DNA of 64,000 nt, taken from Hyposmocoma kahamanoa. Lineage: Eukaryota; Arthropoda; Insecta; Lepidoptera; Cosmopterigidae. Of the stretch, positions 23,184 to 35,127 are shown piece after piece (the stretch's first letter is position 1; every line of letters begins with the position of its first letter). The translations under genes were made by a program, and so were the position numbers. The stretch lies in assembly GCF_003589595.1 (NCBI RefSeq), contig NW_020654080.1, positions 11,187,698 through 11,251,697 of the forward strand, in the 5' to 3' direction. Below the pieces are notes generated by a model, which did not search any database, was not told where the DNA came from, and saw only the letters and a list, made by a program, of their open reading frames with translations.

Positions 23184-26100
23184 CTATGGACCACTTGGTT
23201 CACAAACCTCGGCTATACGATTAAGCGACCGTGATTCCCTGAGCCGGCTCTCCTTGCGAGCCGCGCGCCTGCGCCGTCCGCCGCCTGCGCCATTACCGCC
23301 ACGCGCATCGCCTGCAGCTCCGCCGGTGTTGCCGGTGCTGCCTGTACCTCCGCCGTTGGTTCCTGAGCACGGAGTGCGCGTCGCCTGAAATACCTCGTAT
23401 ACATCATTTTCACAACTCCGAATGTAGAATGAAACGGTAAACCGAAAGCCGGTGAAGTCCTCACTTCGAAAGTTGCGCCCCTGGAACCCCTCGCACCAGC
23501 GCCGGCGCCACGCTCCTGACTGTCGCTGGAGTCGTCGTGCGAGTCGCGGCGGGCGCGCTCTGGCGGGGCGTCCGCATTCTCCGCCGCACGCTTCTTCTTC
23601 TCGGAATCGTCGTCCGACAAGTCGGACGAGGAGCAGGATCCGGCACGCGGCCGCCGCCGCCGGCATTCCAAGCGCTGTCGACGCGCGGGCGGCGGCGCGG
23701 GCGGGGGTGCCGTGCGCGCGGTCGCGCCCCCCTCGACTCCCGCGGGAGTGCAGCGCGGACCCGTCGCGGTCGACGGCCTCGCGTTCGATAGGGGTACATC
23801 CAACGCGATGCCGTCGTCTAGATTCACCTGTGAACGATTCCAATTCCACTCCAAGGTTTTCATCGTAGTAAAAATCTTCGGTTTCCTAAGGTAGCGGGCC
23901 TCAGCGACTACAATAAATAGGTGAATGACGGTGGTCACACAAATTGTACCTCATACCCGCTCGTTCATTGTAAATACGATCGCGAGAGTCCATGTTAATT
24001 CGAATAGTTCGATTTTGCAGCAAGCTGCTCCGCGCCCGCAATATCCTTGCGATGAGCAGGTTATAAACAGAGAGTACGGTCAATCTAAGTGAAGTCGTAC
24101 CCGTGTGAGGTTGTCGGCGAGCTGTGCTGGACGAGGCTGCGGCTGCACAGCCCGTGCAGCGACGTGCAGGCGGCCCTCGGAGCGAGAGCCGCGGCGCGCG
24201 TCGGCGGCCCGCGCACTGCCGCCACTCGCCACCGCGCTCTCTTCGTCGTCTTCCTCCTCGCGCACGATGCTGCACTTCCGCGACCGCTATGAAAAACGCT
24301 CTTGTTACTGCAGCACTCGCATTTTAAGTCTCGAGGCGTCTCCACTAAGCGAGTGAGTGTTACCGGCGGCACATCTTGCGGCGTGCGAGGCGCGACGTGG
24401 TGCGGCGGCGGAACCAGCAAGTTGCGTGGCGTTCCGCCACCGCTTCGCGGCACGCTCAGGGCCTCGGGTCTGCGTGCCATCGCGCGGTCCTCTTGCCTGA
24501 ATGTTGTATTGAGAATGTTCAAATTTTTTTGAAACATACTTTGTGGCCTGTGAGTATGATCTACTGCACTCACCTTTTGGCTCTCAATTTCCGTTCAGCC
24601 AACAGATAATAAGTGGCTGTGATGTGATTGTATTCATTTTTCTCTAATGAATCGAGTATTTGTTCTTTGGTAGCTATGTTTCCATTGACCATCCTTTGTA
24701 CTATAGCGGACCGGTCGTCCTCGGTTAATAGTTCTTTGGCTACTAGTGGCGTATCGAAATCCTCGACTGTCACGCCCTCGCCGACAGTCACCCATGGATC
24801 TGCCGCTATTTCTGCTAAAGTCGCTCTTTTCTCAGGTTCTCTTACTAACATTCGTCCTATAAGCCTGAAATATTTTGCAGTTACATATTAACTATAGAAT
24901 TGAGTTAAAAATTATATATTTTTATTTTGTTCATCGATTAAATTTTTACCTCTTACAAGAACTCGATATATGCGGTGGAATAGTATATTTGCAATCCATA
25001 ATCATGGTTAATGTTTCACTATCATTAGCTTCTTGAAATGGAGGTTGACCACAAACTAACATGTATAGAATGACACCCAGGGACCAAACATCAACTGCTG
25101 GTGCATCATAGGAGTCGCCTAACAAAATTTCGGGAGCAGAATATGCCAAAGAGCCACACGAAGTCTCTAACTTTTGACCAGGACAGAATTTATTGCTAAA
25201 ACCAAAATCAGTCAATTTCACTACACCTAGTTTTTCAAAGAATACTACATTTTCCGGTTTCAAATCCCGGTGTACAACATGTAACCTGTAAAAAATATAA
25301 ACATTGTTCATATAGTTACTTATTTCAAATATAATTGTTCAAATTTTTGAAAAAAAACTTCTTACCGGTGACAATATGAGATTGCACGTACTATTTGACG
25401 AAAATAATCACGAGCCAGAGATTCTGACAATCCAGATTCGTGTCTCATTATGTAGTCATATAAATCCCCACCATCACCTAGTTCTAATATTAAATATAGT
25501 TTTGTTTGCGTGTCTATTACTTCATAGAGTCTAACCACATTGGGATGCTGCACAAGCTTCATACACCGAACCTAAAACAACAATAACACCTGACACTCAA
25601 TAATGGAATCATGATAAATACATATTTAAATTTGCATCATAAAGGTTATTTCTAGAGCCTCTAGACCTTGTCTTGTATTTGTCTGTTACGACTATCAGCT
25701 TGTTGAGCACATTATATAATTTTTTACTTCATTTATAGTTTACATTACCATGATACATAATTATTATACTACTAATAGATAAAGTTAGAGTTCTCTCCAG
25801 GATAAATAAGAAAACAATTATTTATATTTAAATGCAAAAAAAATGTATTTGTTCTTCTTTCAAACTGGAACAAAACACTTAATAATGACCCCATAATGAC
25901 CCCTAGAAGTCCAGTTTGAATTGTCAGATAATCTGCTGAAGTTCTACAAAAGAAATAAAGATCCAAATATTTTTTATGATATCAAATGACAAGTGCGCTT
26001 GGTTACAAGCAACATGACTGTGCATTGTAGTTGCAGCTCCACTCAAAGCTTTAAATCAGCTGCCCTCGTTACTATAAGACATAAAGTTCATAATTGCCAT

Positions 26101-26728
26101 GTGCCTGTAATTTCACCTATAAACTTTACCCTTCGAAACCAGATTGCATTAATGATCATGTTACTGCTTAGTGGGCGAAATAGACATGATAGCAGTACTT
26201 CCCCGGACAAACTCTACAAATATATGACAATCTATGGCACACAAAGTAACTTTTCATTGTAATTTAAAAATACTACTCCCATAACTGCAGTTTATAAGTC
26301 TCTTGAGGTCCACATGGCCCCATGGACTGTGAGCAGGTCAAATTTATATTCATATAATATAAAAAATTAAATAAGAGTTCGATGTAAGGAATTTATGACC
26401 TCTAAATAGTCAGCATTGCTCAAAATCTCAACGTACAAAGCGTAGAACACTCCCTTTACTAACTTACCTCTTGAAATAAATGCGACTTAGAAACTTCATC
26501 CAATTTGCTCTTATCAATCACTTTAACAGCAACTTTTTCTCCTGTAAAAACATGTCTCGCCAACTTCACTACAGCAAAATGTCCTGATCCTAAAGTATCC
26601 AGCAGGTCATAGAGACCAGCTATTTTGGCATCATATGCTCCTCCTGCACCAACCACACCCCCCATAACCCCACTCCCACAATTATTCATTGTTAATGATG
26701 CTGAAAGAGAAGTTAGTGATGTAGTCAT
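23184..26728 (-). CDS. SNF-related serine/threonine kinase (SNRK)
   Basis: AMPK-related protein kinase, activated in mammals by LKB1. Eight exons: 26728-26468, 25571-25366, 25285-24950, 24864-24574, 24496-24364, 24286-24101, 23827-23465, 23384-23184; 1977 nt, 658 codons plus TAG, all phases consistent (human about 765). The P-loop is [10 protein letters not shown] (46-55), ATP Lys in VAVK (69), catalytic HRDLKPEN (161-168), DFG (182-184), and T-loop [14 protein letters not shown] with the likely LKB1 site Thr197. A UBA-like domain follows the kinase at about 318-358. The tail has an acidic block ([15 protein letters not shown]), a serine cluster ([15 protein letters not shown]) and the end [12 protein letters not shown]. 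Introns of 77 bp (24363-24287) and 80 bp (23464-23385) lie in GC-rich DNA and are the least certain. Fly orthologue: CG8485. Confidence 0.9.
26037..26220 (+). repeat. Dispersed repeat copy 1 ('AAAGCTTTAAATC' family)
   Basis: The segment holds CTCAAAGCTTTAAATC, TACCCTTCGAAACCAGA, GTTACTGCTTAGTGGGCG and CTTCCCCGGACAAACTC in order. The same blocks recur in order at about 30064-30234. Similar blocks are widespread in lepidopteran genomes, probably the 3' part of a retroelement. It lies in SNRK intron 1. Confidence 0.55.
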
Positions 26729-28000
26729 AACACATTAATTTATTTTTCATAGTATTTTCAATAGATTCTAAAATAAAATTGTGAAAAGAATTATAATATT
26801 TAGTAAAATAAATAGTTGTTTGAAAAAAATTTTAATAATTTCAATTTCCTATATATTATTTAGGTACCTATAACATGTGACATTGATGATTTCAACATTA
26901 TCAATGTCACAAACATTATAGGGTCAGCTCTTAGGCAAGCAAAAATGAGCTGGGAAATGTCATACACTTTATAGTAGGTACTAGCACTACACCCATAATC
27001 CAATAGGAAACTAAATCAGGTTTTGATGATTCCTTGAAGATGATTATACGACTACTAATATAACAAAAGAGTGCTAGATATAGAAGAATATTTTTTAAAC
27101 TTGAATATCCAAAATTGGCACATTATTTACTGACCTACATAATAGTTATTAGGGACACCAAACTGTAACAAATATTTCATAAAAAGGATCTACGGAGAAA
27201 TTAGGGAAGTACTTCATGTTAATTGCACTGATAATGCAAGCAGTAACCACTTACCTCCGTAGAAATTGTTATATTTCCAAAGCTCAGCAAAGAAAATCAA
27301 CACTGAGCAAAACGCATCAACTGGGTTCAATTAACATAGTTTGAATGAAGTTAAACCAATACAAAGATATTCTCAAAGTAAATAACGATAAATATCATAA
27401 CAATAGTTACAAAACTGCATTATTTTAGTTATAAAATTGTAATTATCGAACATAAAATGGATTGATTCAAGAATCACAATTTCGCCATTTCACAAAAATT
27501 AGTTTAGAAATATTAACAGTCTGTCTGACTCAGGTCTGAGTAAACTTTTTATATTGTAGATGAAAACACTTCAATTTCAATCTATTTTTGATCTTTGATT
27601 ATTATAAAGTAACAAAGTCTGCAGAACATTTGAGTAAATCAATTAAATCTTATAAGATGGAAAAAAATCGAGAAAATCGTTCTCATGTAGGTAATTCTGG
27701 ATTATGTACAACTGCGTTTCTGAACAGGAAATGTCAATTGTTCAATCAATGAATGCGCTATCTCGTTCTATCACCTGCAAAGTGAACAACATGTGTGCGA
27801 CAAAGATAGTGAATTACCTTCTTTATGGTTTCTGATCAGTCATAGGTCGTAAAATTGTCAACTTCGACCAATTAGAACTTTGCAAAACATCGCGCATTAT
27901 CTGTCAATTGGAAAAATAAAGCGCGGCAAACTTGATTAAAGAGAAAAAACAGCGGGTTTTAATAATTATGGTTTTAATCATTTTAATAGTTACATTTTTA
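26729..28000. other. SNRK 5' flank
   Basis: AT-rich and non-coding. A small imperfect palindrome around 26876-26912 pairs GTGACATTGAT with ATCAATGTCAC. Upstream 5' UTR exons of SNRK may lie here but none can be proved. Confidence 0.4.
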
Positions 28001-28230
28001 ACCGACTTCAAAAAAGGACTTCAAAAGAGGTTCTCAATTCGATTGTATGTTCTTTTTTTCTTTTTTTTTTTTGTATGTATGTTACGAGATAATTCCGGTA
28101 TTTGTGAACCGATTGACATGATTCTTTTTTTGTTGGTAAGGGGGACATCCATAGTGGTCCCATTTCATTTTGAAGAAATCATCCACCTCGAAGGGTGGCT
28201 GTTCACGCATGAAGATTCATTTTTATAAAT
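28001..28230 (+). repeat. Lepidopteran 'ACCGACTTCAAAA' interspersed repeat
   Basis: Begins ACCGACTTCAAAAAAGGAC, continues GGTTCTCAATTCGATTGTA, a long T-run, GTATGTATGTTACGAGATAA, AACCGATTGACATGATTC and GTGGTCCCATTTCATTTTGA. This order of motifs is very common in moth and butterfly genomes (recalled). The autonomous parent is not evident here. Confidence 0.6.
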
Positions 28231-28765
28231 AGCGCCTAACTTTAATTTAGGAGCAATTACTTTAATGGTTGATTTTGCTATTTCTCCAATTCAAGGCGCT
28301 TTTCTTTCAATATACTTTGAGAAGTGTCGTAGTGAGAACTTATTTTTATTATCTCTAGTGTCAAGTCCTGTATAGTGGCGAACTAGGGGATATTTCAATA
28401 AAACTTAACAAATAGAAGTAATTCCACGTACTTTTGAGGTCGTTTTTTTTTAGTACTCTGTACTGAGATCATTACACGAATTAATTTTTATTTTATGTAT
28501 ATTACTTTGTACGTTTCTTGATTATTTGTTACCATTAAGCTGATGGCTCTGAAGCCAATGCTTTATAAATAAATAAATAATAATGATTTTGGCGGCACAT
28601 AGTATTTTCGAATAATTTTAAGAATTAGCTAGTGTAGATAGTTATTTAGTAATGTTCTTATGATCAAATAAACTTTACAGTTATATTTTGCATGAGGACA
28701 AGTTTCTTACGGTTTTGTATGCGCCTGAAACGTGCCTGAACCTTATGATGTCATCATGTGGGCCA

Positions 28766-28905
28766 GCAGGCTTAGCATTAGCCCGAAAGCAAAAGTTATC
28801 TCTTCTTCGATAACAGTTCCAAGAAGAAATAACTTTTGTCTTCGAGAGAAAATTAACATTGCGAAGAAGAGATAACTTTTGTCTTCGGGCTCAAGCTAAG
28901 CCTGC
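28766..28905. mobile_element. 140-bp fold-back MITE
   Basis: Arms of about 44 bp: GCAGGCTTAGCATTAGCCCG then AAAAGTTATCTCTTCTTCG on the left, with the complement ending AAGCTAAGCCTGC on the right. Identity is roughly 90 percent. The centre repeats part of the arm (AATAACTTTTGTCTTCGAG). No coding potential. Confidence 0.7.
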
Positions 28906-30000
28906 AGGTAAAGCTTTTACCTTTAGAGCGTAGCTAACGTCAAAATAGGAGAGGAAGACTTTTTTTATACTACTAAGGGCTATAGCGGTTATCCCATTCT
29001 AGGTATCATCATTCAACAAGTGCAAGTCGTATGTAGGTTTTTGTGTAATTGAACATACCTAGTTAATTTTACAGATTCATACTAATCAGTAATATATTTA
29101 CATTTTTTTAAATTCAATATAATGGACTGGATATGTTCAATGTTTTCGTTAAGAACTTATCAACAAAATATTAAACGTCTGAAACGATTTGGCAAATTTC
29201 GCAGTCATATTGCTAAAACTGATACAAACATGGGAAAGTGTACTCCTATTCAAGAAGGATTTGCAAAAAGTACTGTTAAATATGTTATATAAATTTGCAA
29301 AATCTCTTATTCGTAATTGCAATTGAGCCTTATCGTCGCATTTCAAGTTTTATTTGTAATCTCGTTACTAAATTTTTTAAATAAGGTTACCTGTAACTTG
29401 ACTGCATCTCTTTACCTTTTCAGATCGGCCATGGAATCGGTTCTTAAGTTTTTCACGTTTTTACGGAGATTTTGGCTCTTTTAACTATTAATTATAACTA
29501 TCGGTAACGTTTCTAAATTCGTCCATGATCTTCATCGTCATTTGGGAGCTTAAGCAAATTAGGAACGCTTATATGTAACCCGTAGATATCGGGCAAAAAC
29601 TCGCTCGCGACACTTGCTCGTGTCAGGATACACACTGCTCTTCCGTGTTCAATTATTAGATTCCGTAATTTCACAGATTATTTAATCTTTCACCCTTTAG
29701 TGTTAAAAATTATGAATAAGAAATGAACAAGGAACCACTTGAACAACCCTTTGTTAACGAAGGTTTTGAACGTAGATAGTAATGCTAGCAACGTTGGAAA
29801 TGGAGTATATCATTCTCAACATAACACTGTCCCCACCAGGGGGAGAGCTGATAGAGACTCGTGGAGCATACTACTTAAACATTTTTCAGTAGTATTCGCC
29901 TAGACTTCTTAATTATCATTACGGTAGGTATTATAGTAAACGAGTACACTGACAAGGCCGTGTGGAAGTCCTGAGACGCACATTACAAGATTACAGCCAC
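28906..30000. other. Non-coding spacer
   Basis: No conserved frame or clear repeat boundary was recognised. Confidence 0.4.
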
Positions 30001-30004
30001 ACTT

Positions 30005-30045
30005 AGTGTCCATAAGGACAGTCAGTGTCCATAAGGACAGTCAGT
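30005..30045. repeat. Two-copy tandem repeat
   Basis: AGTGTCCATAAGGACAGTC occurs twice back to back with a period of 18-19 bp. Each copy contains the inverted pair GTCC/GGAC around ATAA. Confidence 0.7.
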
Positions 30046-30063
30046 AAACTGTTATCAGTTTCA

Positions 30064-30240
30064 GTGCCACTAAAAGCTTTAAATCCCAAATATCTGGCAC
30101 AGTGTTGACAAGCCCCGTGTGTCAGTTATAATTTCACATTTACCCTTCAAAACCGAAACGCAGTCAAGCTCACATTACTACTTGGCGGCAGAAATAGGTA
30201 AGCTGGAAATACTTCCTTGGACGAACTGTTTCACAACTAT
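30064..30240 (+). repeat. Dispersed repeat copy 2 ('AAAGCTTTAAATC' family)
   Basis: The same ordered blocks as at 26037-26220: CTAAAAGCTTTAAATCC, TTTACCCTTCAAAACCGAAA, TTACTACTTGGCGGCAGAAA, CTTGGACGAACTG. It is less decayed than the first copy. Confidence 0.55.
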
Positions 30241-30699
30241 TTAATTTAACTAAATAATATTAAATATAAATATATTAAATATAAAAACATAAAACTATTT
30301 AAATAATGTCTCAAGTCTGTAATAATGAATCAAGCAAAATATCTACAATATTTATAGTAGGTAGGTACTTTTAGGTATTTATAGCAGGTAGGGACATCCT
30401 GTACACTTAACTACATACCGTGATTTATTTTAGAAAATAATATTTTAAACATTTAACTGTTGTGTATTTCTACCATCCTGTATCGAAGTTGTTTACGTTT
30501 TTCATTTTGGTTCACATCGTTTTTGTGTCGAATCATCCATAAACGGGGCCTACGGAAAAAAAAATACGTATGATAACGTAGTGATTACATTCTCTTTCAA
30601 AATATATATCGTGACGTATCTGTGAAGGGGCGAAGCGCAGTGATTTCACACCGCTCGCTCGTCAGCTATCAATGCGAAGCAATAGGCACATTTCGAGTT

Positions 30700-30830
30700 C
30701 TTAGGTTTTCGCGATTGTTACACATAGGAAATGAAACTATTTTTCCGGATTTAAATCGCGTATATTTGTTTTTTCAAACAAACCGACGTTTCGGGCCCTT
30801 TACAGGTCCCATGGTCACGGTTGACTGAGG
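30700..30830 (-). repeat. Dispersed 'CCGAAACGTCGG' repeat
   Basis: On the minus strand this reads CCATGGGACCTGTAAAGGG, CCCGAAACGTCGGTTTGT, then AAATATACGCGAT. It is an inverse relative of the segment at about 3400-3485. The central CCGAAACGTCGG is nearly self-complementary. Confidence 0.5.
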
Positions 30831-31634
30831 TGGTACAGTCTTCAACCAGTTATGTCTAATATTGATGCAAACCACCCTATTTTTTTCACTATAGTTACAA
30901 TAGTTATTAATTAAATACCTTATTTTTAATTTTACAAAGAAAACATTCCAATTTACGCTATATTAAGTTTTACAAATTATTTTATCGAATGAATTTTTAT
31001 TAAGTTCAATTTATTATTAATTATTAATAGAAATTAGAATAAACTAAAACATATTAATTAGTACTGCAGTCTTATGTCTGTTTGGGATTTTTCATTAGAG
31101 GAAATACTGGATCCCAAACTGGTGGTACAGAGGAAACATCTTCCCTGTTAAAATTAGGATGTTTTTTAATTTCAATGGCCTCTCGCAGCATCCTGGGTAG
31201 ATAACGGACTTTTTTTGCAAGGACCTGGGGTTTGTCAAACTTCATTGAATGTGTAGGTTTATCCAAGACATGCTCGCAGACTGCAGACTTGTTTGATAAA
31301 AAATAATTAAACAGTGAATTGTTAGAAATTTTGGTTTTTATTCAGTCATAAAGTCATAAATCACGATCGTGCTTGTCAGGATGGAAATGACTAGATTAGT
31401 TTTTTTTTTTTTACTTAATTTTTTTTGTTTTTAGGGACATTAACATTAGATTTGGTTGCTCACATCATCGGAAACGTTGACAAATCGAGGTTACGTGAAT
31501 CTGACCTTGAACGTCGAGAACAGTAGATAGAAAGTGATAATGCTCTCATATCGTCTCCATCTAGTAGTCGTCGAAGTCATCACAGTTATGGTAGGAGGTA
31601 GACTATTCGCAGCCGTATTATTATATATATAAAT

Positions 31635-32880
31635 AAGATGGCCGTCATGAGGACAACTCCAACTGCGGCCCTCGAAGCGATGCTGGACCTTCGACCCCTC
31701 CCACTGTTCATCAGACAGGAAGCGGCGTCAACAGCAGTGCGTCTAAACAGAGCCGGCCTCTGGAAGCACATGAGGACCCCACATACAGAAATCCTCTACA
31801 AGTCTGTCAATGAGGAACCGCTACTGGAGGCGGTTGTGGATAGGATCCCAAAACAATACATCTTTGACAAGAAATACAAGATACAATTATTCGAAGATCC
31901 CAACGAAGGACTGAACCCCAGAGAGGTCCGAGTCTTCACCGACGGATCCAAAACAAACTCAGAAACAGGTACTGGGGTATTCTCAGAAGACCTCAATATC
32001 AGGATATCAGCACCGCTTGGTGACCACAACACAGTATTCCGGTCTGAATGCATGGGCATCAAGTTGGCAGCAGAAGCAATCATAGCGAGAAGAGTAAAGA
32101 ACTACTCCATTCGAATACTCTCCGACAGTATGTCAGTACTTCAAGCACTGAATAGCTATGACTTAAACTCAGGGCTCATTTACGAATGCCATCAAGCACT
32201 CATGGAGGTATGTATACAAAACCACGTAACTCTTCAGTGGATTAAAGGACACAGCGGCTCACGTGGCAATGATGCAGCAGATGAACTAGCCAGGAAAGGG
32301 TCGGAGACGGACGCTGTAGGACCAGAACCGATAGTGTCCCTCCCCTCCCAATGGTCCAGAACAACTATACACAAAGGTACAAAATCTTCACATAATAATA
32401 CATGGACCACCCTTACGGTTTGTAGACAGGCGAGGGAAGCACTCCCAACGCTCAATGCCAGTCTATCTCGAATACTAATTAAACTTAAAAGGCAAGAGCT
32501 TCGCACTCTAACTGCCGCCCTAACGGGTCATGGTCCATATAATAAACACTTTAGACACACTACAAAAAACACTATAAAAAATTTAGGTATCACAGACAGC
32601 CCTCTATGTAGAGCGTGCATGGAGGGGGAGGAAACGGCTGCGCACATCCTACTTCAGTGCTCCGGCGTGGCCAACTACAGGGCAAAATACCTTGGAGTGC
32701 CAAGGTCGCTCCCCGAAGTCTTCAGCAAACCAAGGAGGCTGCTGAGATTCCTGGAGGAGCTTGGGTGGCACGAGTAGGACCCTGCACCCACCACACGCAA
32801 AATAAGCGCTTTGTCGTCGAGTTGCGGATACCAGCCCGTTGCACCAAGTACCAAGTACCAAGTACCAAGATGGCCGTCAT
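31635..32880 (+). mobile_element. 5'-truncated RNase H LINE with 14-bp target duplication
   Basis: AAGATGGCCGTCAT stands at 31635-31648 and again at 32867-32880, exactly bounding the insert. The 3' end finishes with tandem AAGTACC units, a typical short-repeat LINE tail. Truncation removed the endonuclease and reverse transcriptase and left the C-terminal RNase H and zinc-knuckle region. The clade is probably R1/I/LOA-like because RNase H follows the RT there. An exact duplication argues for a young insertion. Confidence 0.88.
31638..32777 (+). pseudogene. LINE ORF2 C-terminal fragment (RNase H domain)
   Basis: An open frame of 379 codons whose first codons (ATG GCC GTC AT) come from the target duplication, not from the element. 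It starts within the conserved MRTTPTAALEAMLDL stretch downstream of the RT. RNase H residues are visible: VFTDGSK (Asp), FRSECMGI (Glu), ILSDSMSVL (Asp) and GNDAADELAR (Asp), with WIKGHSG before the last. A C-terminal CRACMEGEETAAHILLQC knuckle follows. The ORF is undamaged but is only a fragment, so it is treated as a dead retrotransposon piece, not a host gene. Confidence 0.82.
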
Positions 32881-33003
32881 ACAAATTTCAAAGTCTCCTA
32901 TCACGGAAACTATTAGAGATAGGTAGGAGGTGCTCGAAGGAATGTCATAGAGATTAATAGTGGTCAACTGCCTGGGTTAAAAAAACAAGATGGCGAATTC
33001 AAA

Positions 33004-35127
33004 ATGGCGGCCGAAGAAAATTTCAATAGTTTGATGAATATTGAATGTCCAATTAAACTGTATAGTGCATTGAGGAAGTTGTTTACTGATATTTATAGTC
33101 AGTGTTACAAAACTAATATAATTAAAAGTAGCAATAGAAATAACAAAAGCTGGGTTACAGTCAAGTTAAAAAACATGATAAAAGAAAGAGATAGATTATT
33201 TGCTGTATGGAGTAATGAGCCTAAAAATATGAATAAAAGATTGAGTTATACTAGATATAGAAATAAATGTACAAAATTATTGAATAAATGTAGTAACGAG
33301 TATGATAAACAATGTATATTGGATTGTAATAATAATGTTAAGAAAATATGGGAGAGAATTCATATATTAATGGGTAATAACAAGCAAGATTTGGATGGTT
33401 TTATTTTAACAAATATTGATTCTCAAGTTAGTATAAAGGACATTTGTAATAATTTCGCAAATGTTTTCTCGAACGAAATTGAACAAATAAAGCATGACTG
33501 TGACATCAAATGGTTAGATAGGAGCAGTTATGTTAAAGAGACAGACGTGTGCATGAGGTGGCAACCAGTTAAAAAGCATCAAGTTGAAAAAATAATAAAA
33601 AACATGAACTCAAATAAATCACCTGGTAGCGATCTCGTGCGTATGTCTGATCTAAAAGTAATTATTAATAATATAACACCAATAATTTCAAAGCTTGTTA
33701 ATTTGTCTGTGAGTAATCATAAGTTTCCGCTTAAGTTAAAAGAGGCTATAGTGCGCCCTATTTATAAAAAAGGTAATCGTAAAAACTATGCTAATTACAG
33801 GCCCATATCTATTTTGTCAAGCATTGACAAAATAATAGAAAAATGTATTGTAGATCAGCTTGGGAATTATCTTCAAAAAAATAACATTATTAACAAGAGT
33901 CAACATGGATTCCAGAAAGGGAAAAGTACTAGCACGTTATTATCGAATTTTACCAATGAAGTGAATGAGTACTTGGGAGATAAAAAGATTGTAGTAGCAA
34001 TATTTTTTGATTTTAAAAAAGCTTTTGAAACACTTCAAACAGAAACCTTGTTAAATGCAATGGAGGAGTGTGGGATTGGTGGATCGCTGAACAAATGGTT
34101 CAGAGATTATCTCACCTCACGGTCATACAGAGTGAAGGTGTGTGACAGGTACAGTGAAGAGAAAGAAGTATTGTGTGGGGTGCCTCAAGGTTCTGGCTGT
34201 GGACCTATATGTTACCTAATGCACGTCAACAGTTTGTATGGTGTGCTACAACACTGTACGGCGCATATGTTCGCCGACGACCTGTGCATTCTACGGGCTG
34301 GAACGGATCTGGCGGAGATCAACCGTATGGTGCAACAGGATGTAAACGCAGTAGTTAAATGGAGCCACGATAACGGAATTATACTAAACACAGAAAAAAC
34401 TAAATTATTAATAATACATTCTCCTTATATGCCTTTGGAGGACTCCCCCAGTCTCATACTCGCCCATTCATTTCAATGTTTACATAATAGTAATAATTGT
34501 AATTGTAAGCCTATAGAAAGAGTAAAATGCGTGACATACTTAGGTATGAAAGTAGATGAACATTTTTCTTGGTCCGCTCATATAGATTTTATTTGTAACA
34601 AACTTAGAATACTGTTAGGTAAATTCTACCACTTAAGTTACAAAGTACCAAGTAGCACATTAAAGTGTTTATATATGGCATTGGTGGAATCAATACTGAA
34701 TTATGCCCTTGACAGTTATGGACTTACATTTAGATCATACATTCACAGGTTAGAGAACATGCAAATTAGGTTTTTAAAATTACTTGTTAACAATAAAACA
34801 AAAGCAAAATGTAAAGGTGACTACAGTAAATTGTTCAAAATTTGTAAAATTTTACCGGTAAGTCTACAGCACAAATACCTTTTGGCTGTTAATAATTATA
34901 GTGATGTGTCTAGTAATTTGTTATGTAAAATTAATAACAAATACAACACAAGATCAATGACAACGGGTAAATTTATAGTACCAAAAATAAGTAATTATTA
35001 TGGAGATAGGACGTTAAAAAAACGTATTCCGTATCTACTTAATAATTTACCCGAGGCCATTAGACGTGAAACCAAGATATATAGATTTAAGAAAAAGTTA
35101 AAGGTTTGGCTTTTCCAAGATATCTGA
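33004..35127 (+). CDS. Non-LTR retrotransposon reverse transcriptase (5'-truncated)
   Basis: A 707-codon open frame. The linker SWVTVKLKNMIKERDRLF precedes the RT. RT motifs in order: NKSPGSD, NYRPISILSSIDKIIEKC, QHGFQKGKST, FFDFKKAFETL (normally ...AFD), GVPQGSGCGP and MFADDLCIL. The C-terminal domain has RFLKLLVNNKT and ends KVWLFQDI. There is no endonuclease, so the copy is 5'-truncated, and the first residues (MAAEEN) may come from host DNA. The organisation is nearest CR1/Jockey-type elements, but the clade is not settled. Lack of stops over 2.1 kb implies a recent insertion. It is a mobile-element protein, not a host gene. Confidence 0.8.
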   Translation: MAAEENFNSLMNIECPIKLYSALRKLFTDIYSQCYKTNIIKSSNRNNKSWVTVKLKNMIKERDRLFAVWSNEPKNMNKRLSYTRYRNKCTKLLNKCSNEYDKQCILDCNNNVKKIWERIHILMGNNKQDLDGFILTNIDSQVSIKDICNNFANVFSNEIEQIKHDCDIKWLDRSSYVKETDVCMRWQPVKKHQVEKIIKNMNSNKSPGSDLVRMSDLKVIINNITPIISKLVNLSVSNHKFPLKLKEAIVRPIYKKGNRKNYANYRPISILSSIDKIIEKCIVDQLGNYLQKNNIINKSQHGFQKGKSTSTLLSNFTNEVNEYLGDKKIVVAIFFDFKKAFETLQTETLLNAMEECGIGGSLNKWFRDYLTSRSYRVKVCDRYSEEKEVLCGVPQGSGCGPICYLMHVNSLYGVLQHCTAHMFADDLCILRAGTDLAEINRMVQQDVNAVVKWSHDNGIILNTEKTKLLIIHSPYMPLEDSPSLILAHSFQCLHNSNNCNCKPIERVKCVTYLGMKVDEHFSWSAHIDFICNKLRILLGKFYHLSYKVPSSTLKCLYMALVESILNYALDSYGLTFRSYIHRLENMQIRFLKLLVNNKTKAKCKGDYSKLFKICKILPVSLQHKYLLAVNNYSDVSSNLLCKINNKYNTRSMTTGKFIVPKISNYYGDRTLKKRIPYLLNNLPEAIRRETKIYRFKKKLKVWLFQDI

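Noticed and set aside
23452..23868. Plus-strand Arg/Pro-rich frame opposite SNRK
   Set aside because: It is the shadow of GC-rich SNRK exon 7 on the other strand.
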